A DNA stretch of 64,000 nt, taken from assembly GCF_019744875.1 (NCBI RefSeq), contig NZ_JAIETU010000002.1:1240001-1304000 (forward strand). The letters are read 5' to 3'. Position numbers and translations under genes: made by a program. This document shows, one piece after another, positions 48,629-58,079 of the stretch. Numbering within the stretch: position 1 is the stretch's first letter; each line of letters begins with the position of its first letter. The notes under the pieces are model-generated. The model was given only the letters and a program-made list of their open reading frames with translations, did no database searches and was not told the origin of the DNA. This DNA comes from Hyphomicrobium sp. GTDB taxonomy: Bacteria; Pseudomonadota; Alphaproteobacteria; Rhizobiales; Hyphomicrobiaceae.

Positions 48629-51600
48629 ATGGCTAAGGGAAACGGCGTGGCCGATCAGGGCGTCAAAGGCGGCGAGGGCGCGGGTGAGCGCGACTGGAGC
48701 CAAACGCTCAATCTGCCCCAAACCGACTTTCCGATGCGCGCCGGGCTCCCCGAGCTCGAGCCGAAGCTGCTCGAGAAGTGGAAGGCGCGCGATCTCTACC
48801 GCGAGCTGCGTGAGGCCTCCAAGGGGCGACCGAAGTTCGTGCTGCACGACGGCCCACCCTACGCCAACGGCAACATCCACATCGGGCATGCGCTGAACAA
48901 GATCCTCAAGGATCTCGTGGTCAAGAGCCAGCAGATGCTCGGCTTCGATTCCAACTATGTGCCGGGCTGGGACTGCCACGGCCTTCCCATCGAATGGAAG
49001 ATCGAGGAGCAGTATCGCGCCAAGGGGAAGGAGAAACCGAACTTCTCCGATCCGGCCGCGATCAATGCGTTCCGCGACGAGTGCCGGGCGTTCGCCGCCA
49101 AGTGGGTGGACGTGCAGCGCGAGGAGTTCCAGCGGCTCGGCGTGATCGGCGACTGGGGGCACCCCTATCTGACGATGAGCTTTCCAGCGGAAGCGACCAT
49201 CGCGCGCGAGCTGATGAAGTTCGCCGCCAATGGGCTGCTCTATCGCGGCTCGAAGCCGGTCATGTGGAGCGTGGTCGAGAAGACGGCGCTGGCGGAAGCC
49301 GAGGTCGAGTATCACGACTATCAGTCGGACGCGGTGTGGGTGAAGTTCGAGGTATGGGGCCCTCAAGCGGCGGAAGAACATCTCTTGGTAGGGGCGAATG
49401 TTGTCATTTGGACCACGACACCTTGGACTTTGCCTGGAAACCGCGCGATCTCTTTTTCCTCAAAGATCGATTACGCAGTTTACGTCGTAGATGACGCCCC
49501 TGACGGAAATTGGCTTACGCCAGGCACTGAACTTATCCTCGCTGACAAGCGAGCAGCAGAGGTCATGGCAGCTGCAAAAGTGTCGAAGTACACGCGACTA
49601 AAGAGTGTACCCAACGACCTGCTCGCCACGCTCGTGTGCGTGCATCCACTTCGCCACCTCGGTTACGAATTTCCGGTGCCCCTCCTCGATGGCGATCACG
49701 TCACCGACGACACGGGCACGGGCTTCGTGCACACGGCGCCGGGGCACGGCGCGGACGACTACATCATCTGGATCGCGAACCAGAAGGCGCTGCGCGACCG
49801 CGCCATCGACACCACGATCCCGTTCACGGTCGATGCGGACGGCGTGCTGACGAAGGAAGCCCCAGGCTTCACGGGAAAACGCGTCCTGAAAGAGAACGGC
49901 GACAAGGGCGACGCCAACGACGCCGTCATCAAAGCCCTGAGCGAGGCCGGCAACATCATCGCGCGCGGCCGCCTCAAGCATCAGTATCCGCACTCGTGGC
50001 GCTCGAAGAAGCCGATCATCTTCCGCAATACGCCGCAGTGGTTCATCGCCATGGACAAGCCCTTCGCAGGCAGCGCCGACCGCTCGCTGCGCACTGTCGC
50101 GCTCGACGAAATCCGCGCCACCGAGTGGGTGCCGGAGACGGGCGAGAACCGCATCAACGGCATGATCGCGAACCGGCCCGACTGGGTCGTCTCGCGCCAG
50201 CGCGCCTGGGGCGTACCGATCAGCGTGTTCGTGGCCAAGCGCGATCATGACGCCTTCATCGAAGGCGACATCCTGCGCGACGAAGACGTGAACGACGCCA
50301 TTGCCGAGGCCTTCGCCAAGGAAGGCGCGGACGCATGGTTTGCAGCCGGCGCCGCCGAGCGCTTCCTCAGGCCGAAGTACGATCCGGCGAACTGGGAGCA
50401 GGTGCGCGACGTGCTCGACGTGTGGTTCGATTCCGGATCGACGCATGCGTTCACGCTCGAAGACCCGGAGCAGTTCCCCGGTCTCGCGGGCATCCAGCGC
50501 AAACCGCATGATGGGGTCCTGCCGGAGGCGGGCAAGCAATATGATCGCGTGATGTATCTCGAAGGCTCGGACCAGCACCGCGGCTGGTTCCATTCCTCGC
50601 TGCTCGAAAGCTGCGGCACGCGCGGGCGCGCGCCCTACGACGTGGTGCTGACGCACGGCTTCATCCTCGACGAAAAGGGGGATGAGAAGATGAGCAAATC
50701 GAAGGGCAACGTACTTTCCCCGCAGGACGTCATGAAGACGTCCGGCGCCGACATCCTGCGCTTCTGGGTGGCCTCCGCCGACACGACGAACGACATCCGC
50801 TTCGGACCCGCCATCGTGCAGTCCGCCGCCGAATCCTATCGCAAGCTGCGCAACTCGCTGCGCTGGATGCTCGGCGCGCTGCACTACTTCTCGCCGGACC
50901 TGCAGGTGCCGAAGGCCGAGCTGCCGGAGCTGGAACGGCTGATGCTGCATCGCCTTTCGGAACTCGACGCGGAGGTGCGCGCCGCTTACGCCGCCTACGA
51001 CTATCGCGGCGTGGTGGCGGCGCTGCTGCCGTTCATGAACACGGACCTCTCGGCGTTCTATTTCGATATCCGCAAGGACACGCTTTACTGCGAAGCCCAT
51101 TCGAGCGTGAAGCGGCGCGGGGCGCTGACCGTCATCGACCAGATCTTCGGCTGCGTGACGTCGTGGCTGGCGCCCATTCTTTCCTTCACGGCCGAGGAGG
51201 CGTGGGGACATCGCTACGGCGAAGCCCGCAGTGTGCATCTCGAAACGTTCCCCGAGGTGCCGGCCGCGTGGCGTGACGATGCGCTCGCCACGAAGTGGGA
51301 GCGCGTGCGCGATGTGCGCCGCGTGGTGACGGGCGCGCTTGAGATCGAACGGGCGGCAAAGCGGATCGGATCGAGCCTCGAAGCCGCACCCGAGGTCTAC
51401 ATCACGGATCCTCAGACGCTCACCCTCGTCGCCAGCCTCGATCTCGCGGAGATCTCCCTCACGAGCGGCGCCACCGTGACGGCCACGGCGGCTCCCGAGG
51501 ACGCCTTCACGTTGCCGGACGTGCCGGGCGTGGGCGTCATCGTTCGGCGCGCGGAAGGGCGCAAGTGCGCGCGCTCGTGGCGCGTAACCCAGGACGTGGG

Positions 51601-51679
51601 CTCGGATCCGGACTTCCCCGATCTCTCGGCCCGCGACGCGGCGGCGGTGCGCGAGCGTGACGCCATGGTGTCCGCATGA
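48629..51679 (+). CDS. ileS: Isoleucyl-tRNA synthetase
   Basis: Class I synthetase, 1016 aa. HIGH motif in [18 protein letters not shown] (about residue 90), KMSKS in [19 protein letters not shown] (about residue 690), and the CP1 editing domain with the Thr-rich [11 protein letters not shown] (about 261-271). The C-terminal domain ends without an obvious zinc-finger. Bases 49380-49620, encoding residues about 251-331 of the editing domain, have about 52% GC against 62-70% on either side, and use codons otherwise rare nearby; the frame is intact. The stop overlaps the lspA start (ATGA). Confidence 0.96.
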   Translation: MAKGNGVADQGVKGGEGAGERDWSQTLNLPQTDFPMRAGLPELEPKLLEKWKARDLYRELREASKGRPKFVLHDGPPYANGNIHIGHALNKILKDLVVKSQQMLGFDSNYVPGWDCHGLPIEWKIEEQYRAKGKEKPNFSDPAAINAFRDECRAFAAKWVDVQREEFQRLGVIGDWGHPYLTMSFPAEATIARELMKFAANGLLYRGSKPVMWSVVEKTALAEAEVEYHDYQSDAVWVKFEVWGPQAAEEHLLVGANVVIWTTTPWTLPGNRAISFSSKIDYAVYVVDDAPDGNWLTPGTELILADKRAAEVMAAAKVSKYTRLKSVPNDLLATLVCVHPLRHLGYEFPVPLLDGDHVTDDTGTGFVHTAPGHGADDYIIWIANQKALRDRAIDTTIPFTVDADGVLTKEAPGFTGKRVLKENGDKGDANDAVIKALSEAGNIIARGRLKHQYPHSWRSKKPIIFRNTPQWFIAMDKPFAGSADRSLRTVALDEIRATEWVPETGENRINGMIANRPDWVVSRQRAWGVPISVFVAKRDHDAFIEGDILRDEDVNDAIAEAFAKEGADAWFAAGAAERFLRPKYDPANWEQVRDVLDVWFDSGSTHAFTLEDPEQFPGLAGIQRKPHDGVLPEAGKQYDRVMYLEGSDQHRGWFHSSLLESCGTRGRAPYDVVLTHGFILDEKGDEKMSKSKGNVLSPQDVMKTSGADILRFWVASADTTNDIRFGPAIVQSAAESYRKLRNSLRWMLGALHYFSPDLQVPKAELPELERLMLHRLSELDAEVRAAYAAYDYRGVVAALLPFMNTDLSAFYFDIRKDTLYCEAHSSVKRRGALTVIDQIFGCVTSWLAPILSFTAEEAWGHRYGEARSVHLETFPEVPAAWRDDALATKWERVRDVRRVVTGALEIERAAKRIGSSLEAAPEVYITDPQTLTLVASLDLAEISLTSGATVTATAAPEDAFTLPDVPGVGVIVRRAEGRKCARSWRVTQDVGSDPDFPDLSARDAAAVRERDAMVSA

Positions 51680-52227
51680 GCACCGCCGACGAAGACCGCA
51701 GCGGCGGACGCAGCCGTCTCTCGCGCTGGTTCTGGGGACCTCACGCCGCGCTCGCCCTGAAAGTGGCCGCGGCGGTGTTCTTGATCGACCAGGCGCACAA
51801 GTGGTGGATGCTGCTCATCTACCGGATCGCCGAAAAGGGGCGCGTCGAGATCACGCCGTTCCTCGACCTGGTCTTCGTGAAAAACACCGGCATCAGCTAT
51901 TCGATGCTCGACCAATCCGGACAGGGTTGGCAGAATGTTCTTGCTTTGTTTGCGGTTGTGGCGTCGCTCGCCCTGTGGGTCTGGCTGTCGGTGGCGGGAA
52001 CGGGCCGCCTGATGGCCATCGCGCTCGGCCTGATCATCGGCGGGGCCATCGGAAACGGGCTCGACCGGCTCCTGATCGGCGGGGTTGCAGACTTCTTCTC
52101 GCTGCACGCATTTGGTTACTACTGGTATGTCTTCAACATCGCAGATGTGGCCATTGTTGCCGGTGTAGTGGCCCTCCTGTATGACTCGATCGTGGGGAGT
52201 CGCAATGACGCCGCAAACCCGATGTAG
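51676..52227 (+). CDS. lspA: Lipoprotein signal peptidase (signal peptidase II)
   Basis: Aspartyl membrane protease (183 aa) that cleaves prolipoproteins after lipidation. Seen: [21 protein letters not shown] (the NTGxxFS-type motif), and both catalytic aspartates in [18 protein letters not shown] and [10 protein letters not shown]. Four transmembrane segments. Its ATG overlaps the ileS stop by four bases, the usual ileS-lspA pairing. Confidence 0.96.
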   Translation: MSTADEDRSGGRSRLSRWFWGPHAALALKVAAAVFLIDQAHKWWMLLIYRIAEKGRVEITPFLDLVFVKNTGISYSMLDQSGQGWQNVLALFAVVASLALWVWLSVAGTGRLMAIALGLIIGGAIGNGLDRLLIGGVADFFSLHAFGYYWYVFNIADVAIVAGVVALLYDSIVGSRNDAANPM

Positions 52228-52267
52228 CCCGGGTGTGCAAGGGGCGAGACTCAATCGCTAAAAAACT

Positions 52268-52298
52268 CAATCGGTTACAGACACAATCGGTTACAGAC
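52268..52298. repeat. 16-bp tandem duplication between lspA and the lipoprotein gene
   Basis: caatcggttacagac occurs at 52268-52282 and again at 52284-52298 (period 16); a partial caatcg copy lies at about 52253. It ends 16 bases before the next start codon, so it covers the leader of the lipoprotein mRNA. Confidence 0.9.
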
Positions 52299-52314
52299 GG
52301 GGCTTGCGATCGAC

Positions 52315-52794
52315 ATGGCCAAAAGCTTGACCAGCCGCCGGCATCGCGCACGCATCGCGTTGCTCGCAGCCGTTCCGTTTTCGGTCGTCCTGGCGGGCTG
52401 CTCCGCCGACGACGTCGAGCTTAACGGCAAGATCTTCGATGCCGTGGGCCTCAACACCGCTAGCGTAAAGTCCGCCGAACCCAAGATGGCCGAGCGCGCG
52501 CCGCTCGTCATGCCTCCTAACCCGGAGCGCGTTCCTGAACCGGGCCTGCCGCCCGAGGTTGCGGCAAACGAAGTCGCCGCGCTCAAGGATCCCGACAAGG
52601 TCGCGAAGGTGTCGAAGCTGGAGCTTGAGCGCCAGCAGGCGGAGTACTGCAAGGTCAACTACGAGCAGGCGAAGGCGCGCGGCGACAACGATGCCGATCT
52701 CGCCGCCGGTCCGCTCGGACCGTGCCGCGGCTCGGTGCTTTCGGCGATCAAGACCTTCACGGGCACCGAGAACAGCGACGACAGCGAAGAGTAA
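52315..52794 (+). CDS. Putative lipoprotein downstream of lspA
   Basis: A 159-residue protein with a lipobox, VVLAGCSADD (Cys about 29), after an Arg-rich N-terminus. The mature part includes ELNGKIFDAVGLN, a stretch APLVMPPNPERVPEPGLPP of the kind seen in DUF3035/BamF-like lipoproteins (weak), and a helix with KLELERQQAEYCKVN. Proteins of this kind follow lspA in many Hyphomicrobiales. It is likely part of the ileS-lspA transcript and is itself a substrate of LspA. Confidence 0.75.
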   Translation: MAKSLTSRRHRARIALLAAVPFSVVLAGCSADDVELNGKIFDAVGLNTASVKSAEPKMAERAPLVMPPNPERVPEPGLPPEVAANEVAALKDPDKVAKVSKLELERQQAEYCKVNYEQAKARGDNDADLAAGPLGPCRGSVLSAIKTFTGTENSDDSEE

Positions 52795-53002
52795 CTCGCG
52801 CTGGCACTGCCGCCCCCTCATTTCATATTTTATTGCAACGACTTAGCGTGCGCGAACGCTTGCCAAATCACAGCGACATGAACGCGTTGTCATTTGACAT
52901 AACCGGCCTGAATGACGAGATCTGCTGCAGTCGCTTAACCTGGCCGTGCCGTCGGCGCCGGACGTCCAGATTGACCCGCGATCTCTCGCCACCGAGGATC
53001 AT

Positions 53003-54397
53003 ATGATGAACTTCCCGGGCGTTCTGCGCCTTCTCACGTGGACACTCACCCTCATGCTCGCCATCTCGCCCTCCCAAGCGCAGCCCCGCACTAGCGAGTT
53101 CAAGCTCGCCAACGGTCTTCAGGTCGTCGTGATCCCCGATCATCGCGCCCCCGTCGTCACGCATATGATCTGGTACAAGGTCGGCGCGGCCGACGAGCCC
53201 AAGGGCGTGTCGGGCATCGCGCATTTCCTCGAGCATCTGATGTTCAAGTCGACGGAGAAGATCCCGATCGGCGAGTTCTCGAAGATCGTCGCGCGTCTCG
53301 GCGGACAGGACAACGCCTTCACCGGCCACGACGTGACCAGCTATTTCCAGCGCATCGCCAAGGAGCGCCTCGAAACGGTGATGGAGATGGAGGCTGACCG
53401 CATGGTCAACCTGCGCCTCACCGAGAAGGAAGTGCTGACGGAGCGGGACGTCATCCTCGAAGAGCGGCGCAGCCGCATCGAGAACAATCCCGCCGCGATC
53501 ATGGACGAGCAGATGAACGCGACGCTCTACTACTCGCATCCCTACGGCATCCCGGTCATCGGCTGGGAGCATGAGATGGCTAAACTTTCGCCGCACGACG
53601 CGCTGACGTTCTACAAGCACTTCTACGCCCCCAACAACGCCGTGCTGATCGTTGCCGGCGACGTGACGGCCGAAGAGGTGCGCGCGCTCGCCGAGAAGAC
53701 CTACGGCGCGGTGCCTTCCAACCCTGCCGTCGACAAGTCGCGCAACCGGCCGTCCGATCCGCCGCAGCGCGCGGCGCGCCGCGTCGAGTATTCCGATCCG
53801 CGCGCGGGCAAGGCCTCGTTTCATCGCGACTACGTCGTGCCCAGCTACATGACCGCCAAGCCGGGCGAAGCCGAAGCGCTCGACCTGCTCATGAAGATCG
53901 CGGCCGACGGCGCAACGAGCCGCCTCTACAAGCGCCTCGTCGTGGAAGAGAAGATCGCCTCGTCCGCTGGCGGCAGCTACCAGGGCTCGAGCCTCGACTA
54001 CGGCACGATCAATCTCTACGCCATCGCGGCTAATGCCGGCGACCTGCCCAAGGTCGAAGCGTCGATCGACAAGGTGCTCGGCGAGTTGCGCGACAACGGC
54101 GTGACGGAAGCCGAGCTCAAGCGGGCGCGGTCGAGCTACATCGCCGACTACATCTATGAAAACGACGATCAGGCTTCGCTCGCGCGCCGCTACGGCTGGG
54201 GCCTCGCGGTCGGCCGCACGGTGGCGCAGATCGAAGGCTGGCCGGATGCGCTGTCGAAGGTCACGGTCGACGACATCAAGCGGGCCGCCGCGACCTACCT
54301 CGATGTGCGCCGCTCGGTGACCGGATACCTCACGCCTTCGGCCGAGAACGACGCCGCGCGCGCGCCTGAACTGCCGGCTCCGAAAAGCCGTTCCTGA
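53003..54397 (+). CDS. M16-family zinc metallopeptidase, catalytic
   Basis: A 464-residue exported peptidase from ATG 53003 (another ATG follows at 53006; gagg lies upstream). The signal peptide (LLTWTLTLMLAISPSQA) is followed by an M16 N-terminal domain with the inverted zinc motif HFLEH in SGIAHFLEHLMFKST and the downstream glutamate near ERDVILEERR, so it should be active. The second M16 domain runs from about 190. It probably acts in the periplasm with the next gene's product. Confidence 0.92.
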   Translation: MMNFPGVLRLLTWTLTLMLAISPSQAQPRTSEFKLANGLQVVVIPDHRAPVVTHMIWYKVGAADEPKGVSGIAHFLEHLMFKSTEKIPIGEFSKIVARLGGQDNAFTGHDVTSYFQRIAKERLETVMEMEADRMVNLRLTEKEVLTERDVILEERRSRIENNPAAIMDEQMNATLYYSHPYGIPVIGWEHEMAKLSPHDALTFYKHFYAPNNAVLIVAGDVTAEEVRALAEKTYGAVPSNPAVDKSRNRPSDPPQRAARRVEYSDPRAGKASFHRDYVVPSYMTAKPGEAEALDLLMKIAADGATSRLYKRLVVEEKIASSAGGSYQGSSLDYGTINLYAIAANAGDLPKVEASIDKVLGELRDNGVTEAELKRARSSYIADYIYENDDQASLARRYGWGLAVGRTVAQIEGWPDALSKVTVDDIKRAAATYLDVRRSVTGYLTPSAENDAARAPELPAPKSRS

Positions 54398-54483
54398 TGC
54401 CTTTGTCGGTCTTGCCGGATCGGGGCAGCCGCCTCGCTCCGGCTCGCCGCACCGGACGCCCTCGTCGCAAGGACCAGTCGTTT

Positions 54484-55875
54484 ATGGATAAGCTCCGCTC
54501 CGCCTGTCTGGATCAGCTCCGCTTCGGCGTGCGTGTTGCCCGTTCCGGCGCCGCGATCTTGCCGGTTCTTGCGCTCGCCCTTTGTCTCTCCTTCACCAGG
54601 CCCGCACACGCGATGAAAATCCAAGAAATCAAAAGCCCCGGCGGCATCGAAGCGTGGCTCGTCGAAGCCCATGAAAATCCGCTGCTCGCTCTCAAGTTCT
54701 CCTTCGAAGGCGGCAACGCGCAGGATCCGGCCGGCAAGGACGGCGTCGCAAACTTCCTGACGGCGATGCTCGACGAGGGCGCCGGCGACCTCACGTCATC
54801 GGATTTCCAGGAGCAGATGGAAACGCTGGCGATGCGCATGTCCTATGAGGACAGCCGCGACGCGTTCTACGGCAACTTCGAAACGCTGACGCAGAACCGC
54901 GACGAAGCTGTGAAGCTTCTCAAGCTCGCGATCACGAAGCCGCGCTTCGACGCGGACGCCGTGGAGCGCATCCGCAGTCAGCTGCTCGCCAATCTCGTCT
55001 ACGCCGACCGCAGCCCGGACAAGGTCGCGGCCCGGGAGTGGTTCGCAACTGCCTTCGCGGGGCATGTCTATGCGCGCCCCTCGCAGGGCACGGAAGCCAC
55101 AGTCGGTGCCATCACGAGCGCGGACCTCGAAGCGTTCCGCAAGCGCACCTTCGCGCGCAGCAACCTCAAGGTCGTGGCTGTCGGCGACATCTCTCCCGAG
55201 CAGCTCGGAAAGCTGCTCGACGACGTGTTCGGCGACCTGCCGGCGAACCCGGACCTCGTACCCGTGCCGATGACGACGCCGGTCGCGGGCACCGAGAAGC
55301 GCATCACGATGGACGTGCCGCAGTCCGTCGCCGTGTTCGGCCTGCCCGCGATGGCGCGCAAGGATCCGGATTTCATGCCCGCGTTCGTCATCAACCATCT
55401 CGTCGGCGGCGGCGGGTTCGCCTCGCGGCTGATGGAAGAGGTGCGCGAGCGCCGCGGCCTCGCCTATTCGGTCTACAGCTATCTGCAGCCCTTCAGGCAC
55501 ACGTCCATCCTGATGGGCAGCGTGGCGACGCGGGCGGACGCCATCAACCAGTCGCTCGACGTGATCCGTGCAGAGCTGAAGCAGGTCGCCGAGGAAGGCC
55601 CGAAGCCCGAAGAGTTCGAGAACGCGAAGAAGTACCTGATCGGCTCGTATGCGCTGCGGTTCGATACGAACGCCAAGATCGCGAGCCAGCTCCTCGGCCT
55701 GCTCGAAGATGATTTCGGCCCCGAGTACATCGAGAACCGCAACAAGATGATCGAGGCAATCACGCTCGACGACGCCAAGCGCGTTGCCAAGCGCCTGCTC
55801 GCGCCCGAGAACCTGATCATCACGATCGTGGGCCAGCCCGCCACCGCCGCGGCAGCTAGCGACAAGAAGGGCTGA
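54484..55875 (+). CDS. M16-family peptidase homologue lacking the zinc site
   Basis: A 463-residue exported protein from ATG 54484, with a signal peptide (AAILPVLALALCLSFTRPAHA). It has the two-domain M16 fold (GGIEAWLVEAHENPLLALKF; later GGGGFASRLMEEVRERRGLAYS, given in part), but where the active partner has HFLEH this reads NFLTAMLDEG. It is therefore a non-catalytic subunit, as in M16B heterodimers. It begins 86 bases after its active partner. The open frame reaches back to 54397 without a better start. Confidence 0.9.
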   Translation: MDKLRSACLDQLRFGVRVARSGAAILPVLALALCLSFTRPAHAMKIQEIKSPGGIEAWLVEAHENPLLALKFSFEGGNAQDPAGKDGVANFLTAMLDEGAGDLTSSDFQEQMETLAMRMSYEDSRDAFYGNFETLTQNRDEAVKLLKLAITKPRFDADAVERIRSQLLANLVYADRSPDKVAAREWFATAFAGHVYARPSQGTEATVGAITSADLEAFRKRTFARSNLKVVAVGDISPEQLGKLLDDVFGDLPANPDLVPVPMTTPVAGTEKRITMDVPQSVAVFGLPAMARKDPDFMPAFVINHLVGGGGFASRLMEEVRERRGLAYSVYSYLQPFRHTSILMGSVATRADAINQSLDVIRAELKQVAEEGPKPEEFENAKKYLIGSYALRFDTNAKIASQLLGLLEDDFGPEYIENRNKMIEAITLDDAKRVAKRLLAPENLIITIVGQPATAAAASDKKG

Positions 55876-55885
55876 CGCTTAACAC

Positions 55886-55913
55886 ACCCCGGTGGCGTCC
55901 GCGCCGCCGGGGT
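55886..55913 (+). terminator. Stem-loop after the M16 pair, possible terminator
   Basis: accccgg..ggcg pairs with cgcc..ccggggt across one mismatch at 55886-55913. There is no T-run, so it may only stabilise the 3' end. Confidence 0.4.
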
Positions 55914-56069
55914 CTCGACGTGCCTTCTGTCGCGCGCAACAAATTTCCTAGCTCTCCTCCCCTTGGCCACGCGCTCTCGCTTGGCGCGTCTCCGGAAAAC
56001 GGCTAATCCCTCCGGAAACCAACCGTCCGTCTCGCCGGTTCGTGGGACGCCCCGCCATCCCGGAACGCC

Positions 56070-57428
56070 ATGACCAAATCCTCTTCGCCTGCCTCCTCCG
56101 CTCCATATCGCCAGTCGATTGCCGGATGCCTGTCCGGCGCCATCGGCGCGCACGGGCTCAGCGAAAGCGAGCTTGGCCGCTGGCTCGAAAAATGCGCGCC
56201 CGCGCTGCACGACCTCAAGGCGGACCATGCGAGCGGGCGGCTGCCACTGTTGAAGATCGCCGAAGAGACCGCCGACATCGATGAGGCCGACGCGGCGCTG
56301 ACGCGCCTGCTCGAAGGTGGCAATGCCGTCGTGTTTTTCGGCACGGGCGGCTCCGGGCTCGGCGGGCAGACGCTGGCGCAGCTCGCGGGCTGGAACCTGC
56401 CCGGCGTGTCGTGCTGCTCCGATCTGCGCCACCCGCGGCCGCAAACTCGCTTCTACGACAATCTCGATCCGCTGACGCTCGCGGCGGGCCTCAACCGGCT
56501 GGATCTCGCAAAGACGCGTTTCGTCGTGACGTCGAAGTCGGGCGGCACCACGGAAACGCTGGCGCAGCTTCTGACGACGCTCGCAGCGGTGAAAGCCGCA
56601 GGCCTCGAAAGCCAGATCCCGAAGATGTTCCTCGGCATCACCGAACCCGAAGTTGCCGGCAAAACGAACGGCCTGCGCGCGCTGCTGGCGAGCCTCGGCG
56701 TTCCCATGATTCCTCACCACACCGGCATCGGCGGGCGCTTCTCGTGCCTCACCAACGTCGGGCTGATGCCGGCGATGGCGCGCGGGCTCGACGTGCGCAA
56801 GATCCGCGCGGGCGCGCAGGAGGTGATCGACAGCCTCGTTTCCTCATCCTTCCCGGCCGCGTTCGCGCCCGCCATCGGCGCGGCGACGGCCGTCGGCCTT
56901 TCCAAGGAGCGCGGCATCCGCACGCTCGTGATGATGCCGTACAACGACCGCCTCGGGCGCTTTTCTGAGTGGTACGTCCAGCTTTGGGCCGAGAGCCTGG
57001 GCAAGGGCGGCGAAGGCACGACGCCGGTTCCGGCGCTCGGACCGCTCGATCAGCACAGCCAGTTGCAACTGTTCATGGACGGCCCGCGCGAGATCGCGGT
57101 GACGCTCGTGCGCGTGGCGAGCGCCGGCGAAGGCCCCGTGCTTGACGCCGAGATGGCCAAGACGGCCGGCCAGGGCTTCCTGGGCGGCAGGACCATCGGC
57201 GACGTCGTCGATGCGCAGGCTCACGCCATCGCGGACGCGCTCACACAGGCGGGCCGCCCGGTCCGCACGTTCGATCTCGCGGCTCTGGACGAGCGCACGA
57301 TGGGTGCGCTGCTCATGCATTTCATGATCGAGACGATCCTGGCCGGACGGCTGCTTGAGCTCGATCCCTTCGACCAGCCCGCCGTGGAGCTGGCCAAGAC
57401 GCTCACGCGCGAGCGGCTGGCGCGCTAA
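56070..57428 (+). CDS. pgi: Glucose-6-phosphate isomerase
   Basis: A 452-residue SIS-fold enzyme that interconverts glucose-6-phosphate and fructose-6-phosphate. Seen: FFGTGGSGLGGQTLAQL, VVTSKSGGTTETLAQLL (phosphate loop), HHTGIGGRFSCLTNVGL and PALGPLDQHSQLQLFMDGP. It is shorter than E. coli Pgi and matches the roughly 450-residue alphaproteobacterial form. Its start is ATG 56070. Convergent with the response regulator. Confidence 0.94.
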   Translation: MTKSSSPASSAPYRQSIAGCLSGAIGAHGLSESELGRWLEKCAPALHDLKADHASGRLPLLKIAEETADIDEADAALTRLLEGGNAVVFFGTGGSGLGGQTLAQLAGWNLPGVSCCSDLRHPRPQTRFYDNLDPLTLAAGLNRLDLAKTRFVVTSKSGGTTETLAQLLTTLAAVKAAGLESQIPKMFLGITEPEVAGKTNGLRALLASLGVPMIPHHTGIGGRFSCLTNVGLMPAMARGLDVRKIRAGAQEVIDSLVSSSFPAAFAPAIGAATAVGLSKERGIRTLVMMPYNDRLGRFSEWYVQLWAESLGKGGEGTTPVPALGPLDQHSQLQLFMDGPREIAVTLVRVASAGEGPVLDAEMAKTAGQGFLGGRTIGDVVDAQAHAIADALTQAGRPVRTFDLAALDERTMGALLMHFMIETILAGRLLELDPFDQPAVELAKTLTRERLAR

Positions 57429-57461
57429 CCACGTTCGGCATCCGGCGCGACGGCGCGCGGT

Positions 57462-58079
57462 TTAGTTGCGGCGATTTTCGATCGAGAAGCGGATCAGGTC
57501 CGACGTTCTCGGCAGGTCGAGCTTTTCCTTGATGCGCCCGCACGAGTTCGCGACCGTCTTGTAGGCGATGCCGATGGCATCCGCGATGCCCTGCAGGCTC
57601 TTGCCCTCGCCGAGCATGCGCAGGATCTCGATCTCGCGGTTGGTCAGGTTGCGCATCGGATCCTCGGCGCGTACCGCGCTCATGGCGAGCTCTCCCGCCA
57701 GCGTCGTGTCGAGATAGCGCTCGCCCTGGAAGACGCGCAGCACGCCCGTGGTCAGTTCGTCGGCGCCGGCGCTTTTGCAGACGTAGCCGTAGGCGCCGGC
57801 CTGCAGAGCGCGGTTCGCGTAGATCGCTTCGGAATGCATGGAGAACATCAACACGCGCACGCTGCTGTTCTCGATGCGGAGGCGACGGAGCAGCTCGAGC
57901 CCGCTCGCGCCTTCGAGATTGATGTCCAGCACGACCACGTCGGGGTGCTGATTGCGCGCACAGGCCAACGCCTCGTGCGAGGTCGCCGCTTCGTAAACGA
58001 CGGCGTTCGGCAAGGTCGACAGCAGGCGCTGGACGCCCTGACGCACGATTGCATGATCATCGACAACGAGAATTTTCAT
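57462..58079 (-). CDS. LuxR-type (NarL/FixJ) response regulator
   Basis: A 205-residue regulator. The receiver (1-115) has the acidic pair DDH, the phospho-acceptor Asp in VVVLDINLEG (about 53) and the Lys in YGYVCKSAG. The LuxR-type HTH (140-200) shows LTNREIEILRMLGEGKSLQGI and IAYKTVANSCGRIKEKL. The ATG at 58079 overlaps the kinase stop by one base (TGATG); an in-frame TTG lies three bases earlier. It is the cognate regulator of the next kinase. Targets unknown. Confidence 0.92.
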   Translation of the reverse strand: MKILVVDDHAIVRQGVQRLLSTLPNAVVYEAATSHEALACARNQHPDVVVLDINLEGASGLELLRRLRIENSSVRVLMFSMHSEAIYANRALQAGAYGYVCKSAGADELTTGVLRVFQGERYLDTTLAGELAMSAVRAEDPMRNLTNREIEILRMLGEGKSLQGIADAIGIAYKTVANSCGRIKEKLDLPRTSDLIRFSIENRRN

